In this document: positions 44,720 through 53,155 of the stretch, piece by piece
Numbering within the stretch: position 1 is the stretch's first letter
How the letters are laid out: every line of letters starts with the position of its first letter
NCBI GenBank assembly: GCA_029251165.1
Contig: JAQXDW010000032.1
Span: forward strand, 1 to 64,000
Length of the DNA stretch: 64,000 nt
Direction of reading: 5' to 3'
Origin: Myxococcota bacterium
Lineage (GTDB): Bacteria > Myxococcota_A > UBA796
The notes under the pieces: model-generated
Database searches by the model: none
Seen by the model: only the letters and a program-made list of their open reading frames with translations
Told to the model about the DNA's origin: nothing
Position numbers and translations under genes: made by a program

Positions 44720-47700
44720 TTGGCCGGCCGGACAACCAGCAGTGACGAAGAGCAGACCGGTACTTCACGAGGTACTCGGAAACGCTCTGCCCCGAAGAAG
44801 ACTTCTCGCAGCCGCGGAAGCAAGTCGACCTCTCGGACGCGGAAGACCACATCCGGCAAGAAGTCGGGTCGGACCCACGCGCGGAAGACCACATCCGGCA
44901 AGACCCGCTCTGGCAAGACATCGTCGGGAACCAGCGCGTCTCGCAGCCGGACCCGTCAGGAGCCGCTGACCTTGCCGTCACCGCGTCAGGTCTATCGAGA
45001 GGCGGCCGTCATGGCGCGGCGCTCGGTGCCGTTTATGCTTCTGTCCGGTGTTCTACTGTCGGTTTACACTGCCCTGAGTCTGGCGACCCACAGCCCTGAA
45101 GACCCCTCGTTCTCACACTCCAGTGTCGGTGAGATCAGCAACCTCGGCGGGCCGGTCGGAGCCTCCCTTTCCGAGGCGCTCTACCTGGTCCTAGGCTATG
45201 GCGCGTGGATTGTTGCCCCGGTTGGAGCACTGCTAGCCCTGAAGCTCGCAGGTCGATCTGTCGGTGGTCTCAAGCGCCTCTTGGGCTGGAGCGGCCTCCT
45301 GTGGGTGAGCCTGTGCCTCGTCGCGCTTCTGGCTCCGATGGGTGAGCCCGATCCGTTTGCTGCTGGTGGACTGATCGGAGAGCTGTCGGTCAAGGCGATG
45401 GGTAACCTCGTCGGACCGGCGGGAACCTGGATCATCGTGCTTGGCTGCGCGCTGGGAATCGTTCCGTTCGTCGCGGGTGTCGAGCTGGAGTCGATGATGG
45501 ACCGTGGGCTCGTCGAGCTTGAGCGGGCTGGCCCCCAGGTGCGGCAGCTCGGCTCTGGTATCGGCAGCCGCGCACGCAGCGGAGCCTCCAGCTTTGGCTC
45601 GCGCATTGTCGATCTGTTCCACCCTCTGTGGGACTGGCAGTGGCGGCAGGATGATGAGCTGGAAGATGACGAGCCGGACAGCATTCCGCCCTCTGCGCCG
45701 TTTGAGTCCGCTCCGTTCGATGTCACCTCTCACACCCACGCAGTCCCATACGCAGAGCCTGAGCTCGAGCTTGAGCGCTCTGTGGACGTCACTCCGGCGG
45801 CACACGAGCCCCTGTTTGCAGAGCCCGATCCGGCAATGGTTCCTCCCGATCCAATGGAGCGGACTCAGATTGGTCAGCGGGAGCTTGTCGAGGTCGAGTG
45901 GGAGACCACCAACCACTCCGCAGCTCGAATGTCCGCAGCTCGAATGTCCGTCGGTCCGGCTCCAGGCGCTCGTATTCACCCACCGCCGCTGGACGAGCTT
46001 CCCTCTGAGCCGCTGTTCTCACCCTTGATCTTCAACGAGAAGCCACGCCTTCCCCGTGATCTGGCGCCGGTCGCACAGCAGCCAAATCCTCAGGCGGCAG
46101 TCTCGGAGTCTCCAGCCATTCGGACTCCACCGCTGGTTGCTCCGACGATCGTGTCTGAGCCCATGGCTCAGCCGCCCATCGCTCCAGCCTCAGTGAAGCC
46201 GCCTCCGATTGTTCAGCCCACAGTTGATCGTTCGGCAGTTGATCGTTCGGCAGTTGATCGTTCGGCAGTTGATCGTTCGGCAGTTGATCTGCCCGCAGTT
46301 GATCGTTCGGCAGTCGATCTGCCCGCAGTCGACTTTTCCTCAGTTGTTCAGGCCCCGACTGAGCAGCCCATCGTGCCCGAGCAGGTCGCAGAGCCGGAGG
46401 TGCAGCCAGTTCTCTCGGCTCCGCCGGCACCAGCGGTTGCCATTCCCGATGCGACAGACCTCCCCCAGACGCCCCCACCAGCAGCGGTTGCGAACCCGCA
46501 GCCGGTGGAGAAGCGTGGGCCGCGCCTTGAGGTGGACTCTGAGGGGCTGGTCTCTGGTGGCTCCGACGACGGCATGGCCCTCATCGAGCGGAACCCCTAC
46601 GACAACTTCGAGCTCCCGCACCTCGGACTGTTGGATTCTCATGCCCGAGACATCGCCCAGTTCAACGAGCTGGAGCTGCAGCAGCTTGCCTCCACCCTTG
46701 AGCAGAAGCTGGCGGACTTTCGGGTCGAGGGTGAGGTCACTGCGATCCGTCCTGGACCGGTCATTACCACCTTCGAGTATCTGCCTGCTCCGGGCATCAA
46801 GATCTCTCGGATCTCAGGACTCTCCGACGACATCGCGATGGCGCTCAAGGCGCTGCGGGTCCGAATTGTTGCGCCGATTCCAGGCAAGGGTGTGGTCGGT
46901 ATCGAGATCCCGAACAAGCACCGTCAGATGATCTGGGTGCGGGACATCCTCTCGAGCGAGATCTTCCGAAAGAACAAGACCAAGCTGCCCCTCGCGCTGG
47001 GCAAGAGCGTAGAGGGCAAGCCCCGGATTGCTGACCTCGCCAAGATGCCGCATCTCCTGGTGGGTGGAACCACCGGCTCGGGTAAGAGCGTCGGCGTCAA
47101 CGCCATGCTCCTCAGCATGCTGTTCACTCGGACTCCCGCAGAGCTTCGACTCATTCTCATCGATCCGAAGATGCTTGAGTTCGAGCTGTACAACGAGATC
47201 CCCCACCTCCTCCATCCTGTCGTCACGGATCCAAAGCTCGCCAGCGCTGCGCTGAAGTGGGCATGCGCGGAGATGGATCAGCGGTATCGAATGCTTGCGA
47301 ACTGGAAGACCCGGAACATCGAGTCCTTCAACCGAAAGGTTGAGCAGGAAGCCGACTCGTGGACCCCCGCGAAGGCCCGGCGGTACTTCGGCGCAGATCT
47401 CACCGACGATGAGCTTCCACCGCCACCGAAGAAGATGCCATACATCGTCATCGTCATCGACGAGCTCGCTGACCTCATGATGATCGCGGCAAAGGACGTC
47501 GAGGAGTCCATCATCCGGATTGCGCAGAAGGCGCGCGCTGCGGGCATCCACCTCATCGTCGCGACCCAGCGACCGTCGGTCAATGTCATCACCGGCCTCA
47601 TCAAGGCGAACATGCCCTCTCGGGTGGCCTTCCAGATCCGCACGAAGGTCGACAGCCGCACCATCCTCGATCAGAACGGTGCTGAGAACCTGCTGGGGAA

Positions 47701-48070
47701 AGGAGACATGCTCTTCCTTCCCCCAGGTGTCGCCGCCTTGGAGCGCTGTCACGGTGCGTTCGTCTCAGACGAAGAGGTTCGCACGGTGACCGACTTCCTG
47801 CGGGACCAGGCCTCCCCGATCTACGAGGCGGAGCTGAAGGCAGACGAGGGCACTGACGCCCACATTGAGGAAGAGGAGTACGACGACTTCTACGACCAGG
47901 CTGTCGCCTATGTCTGTCAGAAGGGAAAGGCCAGCACCTCGATGATCCAGCGCCAGTTCAAGATCGGCTACAACCGCGCCGCTCGGATGATCGAGGTCAT
48001 GGAGCGAGAGGGCGTCGTCGGACCGGCCGACGGAGCACGTCCCCGGAAGGTCCTCGTCGACGCGCACTGA
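44720..48070 (+). CDS. ftsK: DNA translocase FtsK/SpoIIIE
   Basis: A 1116-residue septal DNA pump that clears and segregates chromosome termini at division. TTG start with GGAGGAG just upstream. A Ser/Arg/Lys/Thr-rich basic head (~1-85) precedes four membrane segments (~100-260). A long Pro/Gln/Val-rich linker (~310-600) follows, then the motor with Walker A GGTTGSGKS (782-790), the DEL segment VIVIDELADL, and the C-terminal gamma domain (KASTSMIQRQFKIGYNRAARM) that reads KOPS DNA motifs. The very basic N-terminal head is unusual and may bind DNA or phospholipid. The linker has a tandem repeat (listed separately). Confidence 0.96.
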   Translation: MAGRTTSSDEEQTGTSRGTRKRSAPKKTSRSRGSKSTSRTRKTTSGKKSGRTHARKTTSGKTRSGKTSSGTSASRSRTRQEPLTLPSPRQVYREAAVMARRSVPFMLLSGVLLSVYTALSLATHSPEDPSFSHSSVGEISNLGGPVGASLSEALYLVLGYGAWIVAPVGALLALKLAGRSVGGLKRLLGWSGLLWVSLCLVALLAPMGEPDPFAAGGLIGELSVKAMGNLVGPAGTWIIVLGCALGIVPFVAGVELESMMDRGLVELERAGPQVRQLGSGIGSRARSGASSFGSRIVDLFHPLWDWQWRQDDELEDDEPDSIPPSAPFESAPFDVTSHTHAVPYAEPELELERSVDVTPAAHEPLFAEPDPAMVPPDPMERTQIGQRELVEVEWETTNHSAARMSAARMSVGPAPGARIHPPPLDELPSEPLFSPLIFNEKPRLPRDLAPVAQQPNPQAAVSESPAIRTPPLVAPTIVSEPMAQPPIAPASVKPPPIVQPTVDRSAVDRSAVDRSAVDRSAVDLPAVDRSAVDLPAVDFSSVVQAPTEQPIVPEQVAEPEVQPVLSAPPAPAVAIPDATDLPQTPPPAAVANPQPVEKRGPRLEVDSEGLVSGGSDDGMALIERNPYDNFELPHLGLLDSHARDIAQFNELELQQLASTLEQKLADFRVEGEVTAIRPGPVITTFEYLPAPGIKISRISGLSDDIAMALKALRVRIVAPIPGKGVVGIEIPNKHRQMIWVRDILSSEIFRKNKTKLPLALGKSVEGKPRIADLAKMPHLLVGGTTGSGKSVGVNAMLLSMLFTRTPAELRLILIDPKMLEFELYNEIPHLLHPVVTDPKLASAALKWACAEMDQRYRMLANWKTRNIESFNRKVEQEADSWTPAKARRYFGADLTDDELPPPPKKMPYIVIVIDELADLMMIAAKDVEESIIRIAQKARAAGIHLIVATQRPSVNVITGLIKANMPSRVAFQIRTKVDSRTILDQNGAENLLGKGDMLFLPPGVAALERCHGAFVSDEEVRTVTDFLRDQASPIYEAELKADEGTDAHIEEEEYDDFYDQAVAYVCQKGKASTSMIQRQFKIGYNRAARMIEVMEREGVVGPADGARPRKVLVDAH
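46223..46327 (+). repeat. Seven 15-bp tandem repeats in the ftsK linker
   Basis: Seven 15-base units (gttgatcgttcggca and variants with ctgccc) encode Val-Asp-Arg-Ser-Ala or Val-Asp-Leu-Pro-Ala. The first four are identical, which implies recent expansion. The linker tolerates length change because it only spaces the membrane anchor from the motor. Confidence 0.92.
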
Positions 48071-48105
48071 CCCACGAGCATCGGTGTTGGTGTGTATGGG
48101 AAGTC

Positions 48106-48125
48106 ACCGGCATGGCCGGGTTTTT
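48106..48125 (+). terminator. Weak intrinsic terminator after ftsK
   Basis: CCGGC (48107-48111), loop ATG and GCCGG (48115-48119) are followed by GTTTTTC. The stem is short but GC-rich and has a T-tract, so partial termination before lolA is likely. Confidence 0.55.
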
Positions 48126-48181
48126 CGTTTGCCAGCCTGGCCGGCTCACGCTAATCCATCCGGCTTACTCAGGAGACCCCC

Positions 48182-48829
48182 TTGCGTCTGCTTCACACCG
48201 TGCTGCTCGCGATCCTACTCGCCCTGTCTCCCGTCGCCAATGCTGAGCCCACAGCTCAGGACGTCGTCACGGCGGTCGAGGCGACCTACAAAGACGTGCA
48301 GTCTCTCTCTGCGTCGTTTGTCCAGGTCACCCGCTCCAGCATGGGCGAGGTGCGGCAGCAGGGCAGCGTTCAGCTCAAGCGGCCCAGGATGATGCGCTGG
48401 GACTTTACCGAGCCCGCGACCAGCAGCTTCATCACCAACGGCAGCACGCTCTGGGTGTGGGCAGCGGATCAGAACCAGGTCATCGTCACCGACGATCTCT
48501 CCGGTGCCGCTTCAGGCAATGACATGTCCCAGCTCCTCGACGACCTCAGCAAGCTCGGTGAGCTGTTCAATGTCGAGACCGTCGGGCAGGAGGCGGGCAG
48601 CCACACCCTGCAGCTCACGCCGAAGACGCCCTCCACGAGCATCAAGCAGCTCCAGATTGTGGTCAGCAGTGATGCGTACACCCTCCAGAGGATCGTGGTC
48701 GTCGACAGCTTCGACGCCGTCGTCGAGCTTGACTTCACCGGGGTCTCCCTCAACACCGACATCTCTGACGAGCGGTTCAACTTCGCGGCCCCTGAGGGCG
48801 CGACGATTATCAAGACGGACGGGATCTGA
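48182..48829 (+). CDS. lolA: Outer-membrane lipoprotein carrier protein LolA
   Basis: A 215-residue periplasmic chaperone with signal peptide MRLLHTVLLAILLALSPVAN and the LolA fold: SLSASFVQVTRSSMGEVRQQ followed by GSVQLKRPRMMRWDFTEP, the conserved lipid-binding sheet region, and a DDL segment. It shuttles lipoproteins from LolCDE to the outer membrane, which fits the many predicted lipoproteins in this window. TTG start with GGAG seven bases upstream. rimO begins one base after the stop region. Confidence 0.93.
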   Translation: MRLLHTVLLAILLALSPVANAEPTAQDVVTAVEATYKDVQSLSASFVQVTRSSMGEVRQQGSVQLKRPRMMRWDFTEPATSSFITNGSTLWVWAADQNQVIVTDDLSGAASGNDMSQLLDDLSKLGELFNVETVGQEAGSHTLQLTPKTPSTSIKQLQIVVSSDAYTLQRIVVVDSFDAVVELDFTGVSLNTDISDERFNFAAPEGATIIKTDGI

Positions 48830-48830
48830 G

Positions 48831-50168
48831 ATGGCTGAGCGCGTACACCTCGTCAGCCTCGGCTGTCCGAAGAATCGAGTCGACAGCGAGGTCATGATCG
48901 GCCGCTTGCATGCTGGAGACTGGGAGTTCACTGAGGACGCTGCAGATGCAGACGTCATCATCGTCAACACCTGTAGCTTCATCAAGCCTGCAACGGAGGA
49001 GTCCATCGAGACTGTCCTTGAGATGGCTGGCTACAAGGAGGCCGGCAGCTGCAAGAAGCTCGTGGTCACCGGCTGCATGGTTCAGCGGTACGGTACCTCC
49101 CTGGAGGGAGAGCTGCCCGAGGTGGATCACTTCCTCGGCACGGGCGAGTACCACCGCATCGACGAGGTCCTCAAGGCCCGCGCTGGAGAGGCGCCGCGCA
49201 GCTACGTCGACACGCCGCTCTACATCCACGACGAGCTGGCTCCGCGCATGTCTCCGTGGAAAAAGCACAGCTCATACCTGAAGATTAGTGAGGGGTGTAA
49301 CCACCGCTGTGCGTTCTGCATCATCCCGCAGCTTCGCGGGAAGCTCCGCAGCCGGACCGTGCCCTCTCTGGTCACAGAGGCCCGCCAGCTCGCAGCGGCT
49401 GGTGTCCGCGAGCTGTCCCTGGTGAGCCAGGACTCAACGGCCTACGGCCGTGATCTCACCGACGGCAGCAACCTCGGAGGCTTGCTCCGTGGGCTGGCTC
49501 GGGTCGACGGTATTGACTGGATTCGGCTGCACTACGTCTACCCGATTGGTTTCCCTGAGAGCGCCCTGCGGGCCATCGCAGAGGAAGAGAAGATCTGCAA
49601 GTACCTCGACATTCCCCTCCAGCATGCGGCGGGTCCAATGCTCAAGGCGATGCGTCGTGGGGTCACCCGGACCGGTCAGGAGCGCATTCTGGAGCGGGTC
49701 CGTGGCTTCGTTCCAGACATCGCCGTGCGCACCACCTTCATCGTCGGCTTCCCCGGCGAGACGGATGCCGACTTCGCCGAGCTGTGCGACTTCGTGCGCG
49801 CCCAGCGATTTGATCGGGTCGGGGTGTTTACCTACTGTCAAGAAGACGGCACTCCAGCGGCCCTGCTCCCCGGCCAGGTTCCAGAAGACGTCAAGATGGA
49901 GCGCCAGCGCGTCCTCATGGATCTCCAGGCGGACATCAGTCGGGAGCGTCTGGAGCGGTGGGTTGGACAGGACGTCTCGGTCATCATCGACGGCCCGTCA
50001 GAGGATCATGAGTGGGTGATGTCTGGTCGCATGGCGACCCAGGCTCCTGAGGTCGATGGACAGGTCTTCCTCGATGCGCCTCCCGATGATGTTGCGCCAG
50101 GTCAGATCCGAACCGTGAAGATCCTCCAGGCTGCCGCACACGACCTCGTCGGGATGGTCGTGGCTTGA
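48831..50168 (+). CDS. rimO: Ribosomal protein S12 methylthiotransferase RimO
   Basis: A 445-residue radical SAM enzyme that methylthiolates Asp89 of ribosomal protein S12. The UPF0004 domain has three Cys for the auxiliary cluster (SLGCPKNRVDSE, NTCSFI, TGCM); the radical SAM motif is CNHRCAFC; a C-terminal TRAM domain (~380-445) closes the protein. The SLGCPKN(R)VDSE start separates RimO from MiaB. The ATG at 48831 is one base after the lolA stop. The downstream glycosyltransferase start overlaps its stop. Confidence 0.96.
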   Translation: MAERVHLVSLGCPKNRVDSEVMIGRLHAGDWEFTEDAADADVIIVNTCSFIKPATEESIETVLEMAGYKEAGSCKKLVVTGCMVQRYGTSLEGELPEVDHFLGTGEYHRIDEVLKARAGEAPRSYVDTPLYIHDELAPRMSPWKKHSSYLKISEGCNHRCAFCIIPQLRGKLRSRTVPSLVTEARQLAAAGVRELSLVSQDSTAYGRDLTDGSNLGGLLRGLARVDGIDWIRLHYVYPIGFPESALRAIAEEEKICKYLDIPLQHAAGPMLKAMRRGVTRTGQERILERVRGFVPDIAVRTTFIVGFPGETDADFAELCDFVRAQRFDRVGVFTYCQEDGTPAALLPGQVPEDVKMERQRVLMDLQADISRERLERWVGQDVSVIIDGPSEDHEWVMSGRMATQAPEVDGQVFLDAPPDDVAPGQIRTVKILQAAAHDLVGMVVA

Positions 50169-50890
50169 CCGAGCGGGGCGTCGTCGCCCTGTCTGTGGTG
50201 CTGCCGGCATTCAACGAGGCTGGCAACATCGCCGCGACAGTCCAGCGTGCGGTCGCTGTCCTGGAGCCTCTGGGGCTCTCCAGCGAGATCATCGTGGTCG
50301 ACGATGGCTCCACGGATCAGACTGCGACCATCGCGGCGGGTCTGCCTGTGCGCCTCATCTGCCACCCGGACAACCTCGGCTACGGTGCGGCCCTCCGCAG
50401 TGGCTTTGCGGCCGCCCGGGGCGAGCGGGTGTTCTTCACCGATGCCGATCAGCAGTTCGACCTCTCCGAGCTGCCCGGACTCCTCTTGGCCTCATCGGAG
50501 GCAGACATCGCGGTGGGGTACCGACAGGTCCGCCGGGATCCGCTGCACCGTCGCCTCAACGCGGCCGCATGGCGGGTGCTGGTGCGCCGTCTTCTGGATG
50601 TGCCGGTGCGAGACATCAACTGTGCCTTTAAGATCATCCACCGTCGGGTGCTGGAGCAGGTGACCCTCTCGTCGACTGGAGCGCTCATCAACGCCGAGCT
50701 GCTGTCTCAGGCACGCGCAGGGGGGTTCTCGGTCGTGGAGATCCCGGTGAGCCACTACCCTCGCATCACCGGGCAGCAGACGGGTGCTCGTCCAGCGGTC
50801 ATTCTGCGCGCACTCTCTGAGCTCATCGCCCTGCGGGGGGAAGCCCGACGCCGATTCCACGGGTCTGATCGGCCCGAAGGATCTCACTGA
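50165..50890 (+). CDS. Family 2 glycosyltransferase (dolichol/undecaprenyl-phosphate sugar type)
   Basis: A 241-residue GT-A enzyme starting at a TTG that overlaps the rimO stop (TTGA). LSVVLPAFNEAGNIAATVQR and IIVVDDGSTDQT form the nucleotide-sugar site, and TDADQQFDL holds the metal-binding DXD. VRDINCAFKIIHRRVL is typical of polyprenyl-phosphate mannosyl/glucosyl transferases. There is no C-terminal membrane segment, so it may act at the membrane surface or with a partner. Its 3' end overlaps the convergent DUF610 gene by 68 bases. Sugar and acceptor unknown. Confidence 0.88.
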   Translation: MTERGVVALSVVLPAFNEAGNIAATVQRAVAVLEPLGLSSEIIVVDDGSTDQTATIAAGLPVRLICHPDNLGYGAALRSGFAAARGERVFFTDADQQFDLSELPGLLLASSEADIAVGYRQVRRDPLHRRLNAAAWRVLVRRLLDVPVRDINCAFKIIHRRVLEQVTLSSTGALINAELLSQARAGGFSVVEIPVSHYPRITGQQTGARPAVILRALSELIALRGEARRRFHGSDRPEGSH

Positions 50891-51848
50891 CCAGCGCCAT
50901 TCTGAACGCGCGGGTCTCCTCCGCCCAGGCCAGCACTGCCGCGAGATCTGGATCGTCGATGTCGATGCTCATCGTGGCCGCTCCCTCCTGGATCGCCAGG
51001 ATGCGGGTCCGCGTGAGGGTCTCCAGTGCACTGCGACGGTGGCTGGATTGTGTGGGTACCCACTGTGAGCGGATGGCCATGGGCACGGTCCTGCGCGCCT
51101 CTAACTGCACGATGACGCCCATCTCTCGGTCTGGCAGGGTGCTGTAGGGCAGGGCATCGCTGAGGACACCAGTGGCAAATGGGACCGCACCGAAGGCTTG
51201 ACCGAGTCGGTCGCGATCTCGCACCTCGTCTCCCATCCCGGTCATGTCGAGGAGGACCTCATCCCAGCGCAGCGCGGCCTGGCGCGCGAGCCGCAGCGCG
51301 AACGGACTGTAGGGCTGCACCGCGACGGTCAGCGGGATGCTGGCGTGGGTGACCTCTGGGCGTCGGGCATCGCCGAGGCCGGAGAGGATGAGGGCGATGA
51401 GGGGGCGCTCTCGAAGCGTGCGAACCCGGGGCGGCTTCGGATCTGCGGGAAGGGCGGGGACGAGGAGGAGCTGGTGGCGCACCCCCGGTCCGGCATAGAC
51501 CCGGATCTCGGCATCGAGGCCGTCGACCTGTGAGACATACAGCTCCACGTCTTCTGCGGTCGCCCGCTCGCGGATCTGCTGCGCAAGCACGAGCGGGTCC
51601 GCGCGGGTCTGGTAGATGCCGTGTCGGATGCCACCGCGCTCCTCAGCAGCCAGCAGCACCACGTCGAGCGATGGCATGGTGGCATCGATGAAGGCGTCGA
51701 CCTGACCGGTGAGGACATCTGGCGGGGCCGTGTGGACCGGCGGCGTGATGAGTCGCGAGACGATGACAGGCGCCCGCCACACTCCGACGCCGATCACCAG
51801 GATCGTGAAGAAGAGGAGGAGAACGAGTCCCGGCCGCGCGCGGATCAG
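50823..51848 (-). CDS. Divergent polysaccharide deacetylase family protein (DUF610/YibQ-like)
   Basis: 341 residues if started at a CTG at 51848 that overlaps the stop of the protease gene (CTGA) with GGAG upstream; this yields MIRARPGLVLLLFFTILVIG, a membrane anchor. The next start, a GTG at 51797, would cut that anchor. The C-terminal ~200 residues (LIALILSGLGD, SIPLTVAVQPYSPFALRLAR, EVLLDMTGMGD) match the divergent polysaccharide deacetylase family, here with LSGLGD in place of the usual IDDLG-type motif, so metal binding may be lost. It is last in the ftsE-ftsX-envC-ctp operon, a common arrangement pointing to septal peptidoglycan work. Confidence 0.78.
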   Translation of the reverse strand: MIRARPGLVLLLFFTILVIGVGVWRAPVIVSRLITPPVHTAPPDVLTGQVDAFIDATMPSLDVVLLAAEERGGIRHGIYQTRADPLVLAQQIRERATAEDVELYVSQVDGLDAEIRVYAGPGVRHQLLLVPALPADPKPPRVRTLRERPLIALILSGLGDARRPEVTHASIPLTVAVQPYSPFALRLARQAALRWDEVLLDMTGMGDEVRDRDRLGQAFGAVPFATGVLSDALPYSTLPDREMGVIVQLEARRTVPMAIRSQWVPTQSSHRRSALETLTRTRILAIQEGAATMSIDIDDPDLAAVLAWAEETRAFRMALVSEILRADQTRGIGVGLPPAGR

Positions 51849-53155
51849 CGCTCACTCCGCAGGTGCTCCCAGGCGGCCTGGAGCTGTGAGTCCGCCTCCA
51901 GCCGCTCCGCGAGCGTGCCGGTCCAGGGAGGCGATGTCGTGGATGCGCTGTCCCGCAGCGGAAGGGCATCGACCATCGCCTCCAGCCGCTGTCGATCCGA
52001 GGTGGAAATCGACAGCTCAGCGACGGCTTCCTTGAGCGCACGGAGCTGGTCCGGCGCGCTCTGGAGAGTGACCTCGACATCGGGGGTGACGCCGACTCCG
52101 GGCTCGATGCTCTCACCGCCGGGGAGGTAGTAGCGGGCCACTGTGAGCTTGAGCGCAGAGCCATCCTCGAACTCATACACATGCTGCATGGAACCCTTTC
52201 CGTAGGTCGACGCACCGATGATCGTCGCCCGACCGGTGTCCTGCAGCGCACCTGCGACCAGCTCTGAGGCGCTCGCGGAGCCGCCGTTGACCAGCACGAC
52301 GATGGGCAATGTGCTTCGATCGGATGCTTCGGCTGTGGCCTCAAATGACTCGATCTGGCTGGCGTCTCGGCCTCGGGTCTGCACGATCAGGCCCTCGGAG
52401 AGGAACAGGTCGACCAGCTCGACGGCCTCGGTAATCAGTCCGCCGGGGTTGTCTCGGAGATCGATGATTACACCGTTCAGTGGCTGGTCTCGCGCCATCC
52501 GGCTCAGCGCCAGATCCGTCTCCGTTGCGACGCGTCGCGAGAAGTGCTTCAGGCGGAGGTAGCCCCAGCCAGGCTCCAGCAGCTCCCCTTCGACGCTGAT
52601 CTCCAGCACTTCATCCCGAACCACGGTGAGGTTTACCGGCACTCCGCCCCGGAGGAGGGTGAGCTGGACGCTGGCGCCCTGTGGGCCGTTGAGGTTCTCG
52701 AGGACCTCGGCGGAGGTGAGGGTAGAGACCTCCCCGCCGTCGATGGCGACCAGAAGATCGCCGGGCTGGATCCCGGCGAGGGCTGCCGGGCCGCGCGGGA
52801 GGACGCGATCGATGACCGGGCTTGCCTCACCGAACGCGCCAAGCTCAATGCCGATGCCCAGGTAGCGCCCATCTGCGCGCTCCTGGAGCCGCTGGTACTC
52901 CTTGGGGGGCAGCCAGACAGAGTGCGGATCGAGGTCATCGACCATGCCCTGAACAGCCGCATGGACCAGCTCCAGGGTCTGAAGCTCCTCGACGTAGGAG
53001 CTCTCGATGGTGGTCATCGCCCGAGCGAGGGTGTTGAGGCCGTCGTAGCTGTCGGTGGCGCTGGCCCACGCAGAGCGGACGATGCTGGAGCCACCGATCA
53101 GTCCACCAGCGAAGGCACCTGCGACGAGGGTGAATGCCTTGAGGGTCTGTCTCAT
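51845..53155 (-). CDS. C-terminal processing peptidase (S41 family)
   Basis: A 436-residue periplasmic protease. A signal anchor (residues ~7-30) precedes a PDZ domain (~95-180, LGIGIELGAFGEASPVIDRV then GIQPGDLLVAIDG) and the S41 protease core, with catalytic Ser in GGSASASELVAGAL and Lys in YGKGSMQ. Substrates of such proteases in other bacteria include lytic enzymes and their regulators. The ATG overlaps the envC stop (TGATG), and the stop overlaps the DUF610 gene, so production is tightly coupled. In the operon it could trim EnvC or the amidase it controls. Confidence 0.93.
   Translation of the reverse strand: MRQTLKAFTLVAGAFAGGLIGGSSIVRSAWASATDSYDGLNTLARAMTTIESSYVEELQTLELVHAAVQGMVDDLDPHSVWLPPKEYQRLQERADGRYLGIGIELGAFGEASPVIDRVLPRGPAALAGIQPGDLLVAIDGGEVSTLTSAEVLENLNGPQGASVQLTLLRGGVPVNLTVVRDEVLEISVEGELLEPGWGYLRLKHFSRRVATETDLALSRMARDQPLNGVIIDLRDNPGGLITEAVELVDLFLSEGLIVQTRGRDASQIESFEATAEASDRSTLPIVVLVNGGSASASELVAGALQDTGRATIIGASTYGKGSMQHVYEFEDGSALKLTVARYYLPGGESIEPGVGVTPDVEVTLQSAPDQLRALKEAVAELSISTSDRQRLEAMVDALPLRDSASTTSPPWTGTLAERLEADSQLQAAWEHLRSER

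Noticed and set aside
46223..46327. KOPS-like or regulatory repeat in ftsK
   Set aside because: The units are in frame and encode a VDRSA repeat in a disordered linker; no skewed octamer matching KOPS is evident.
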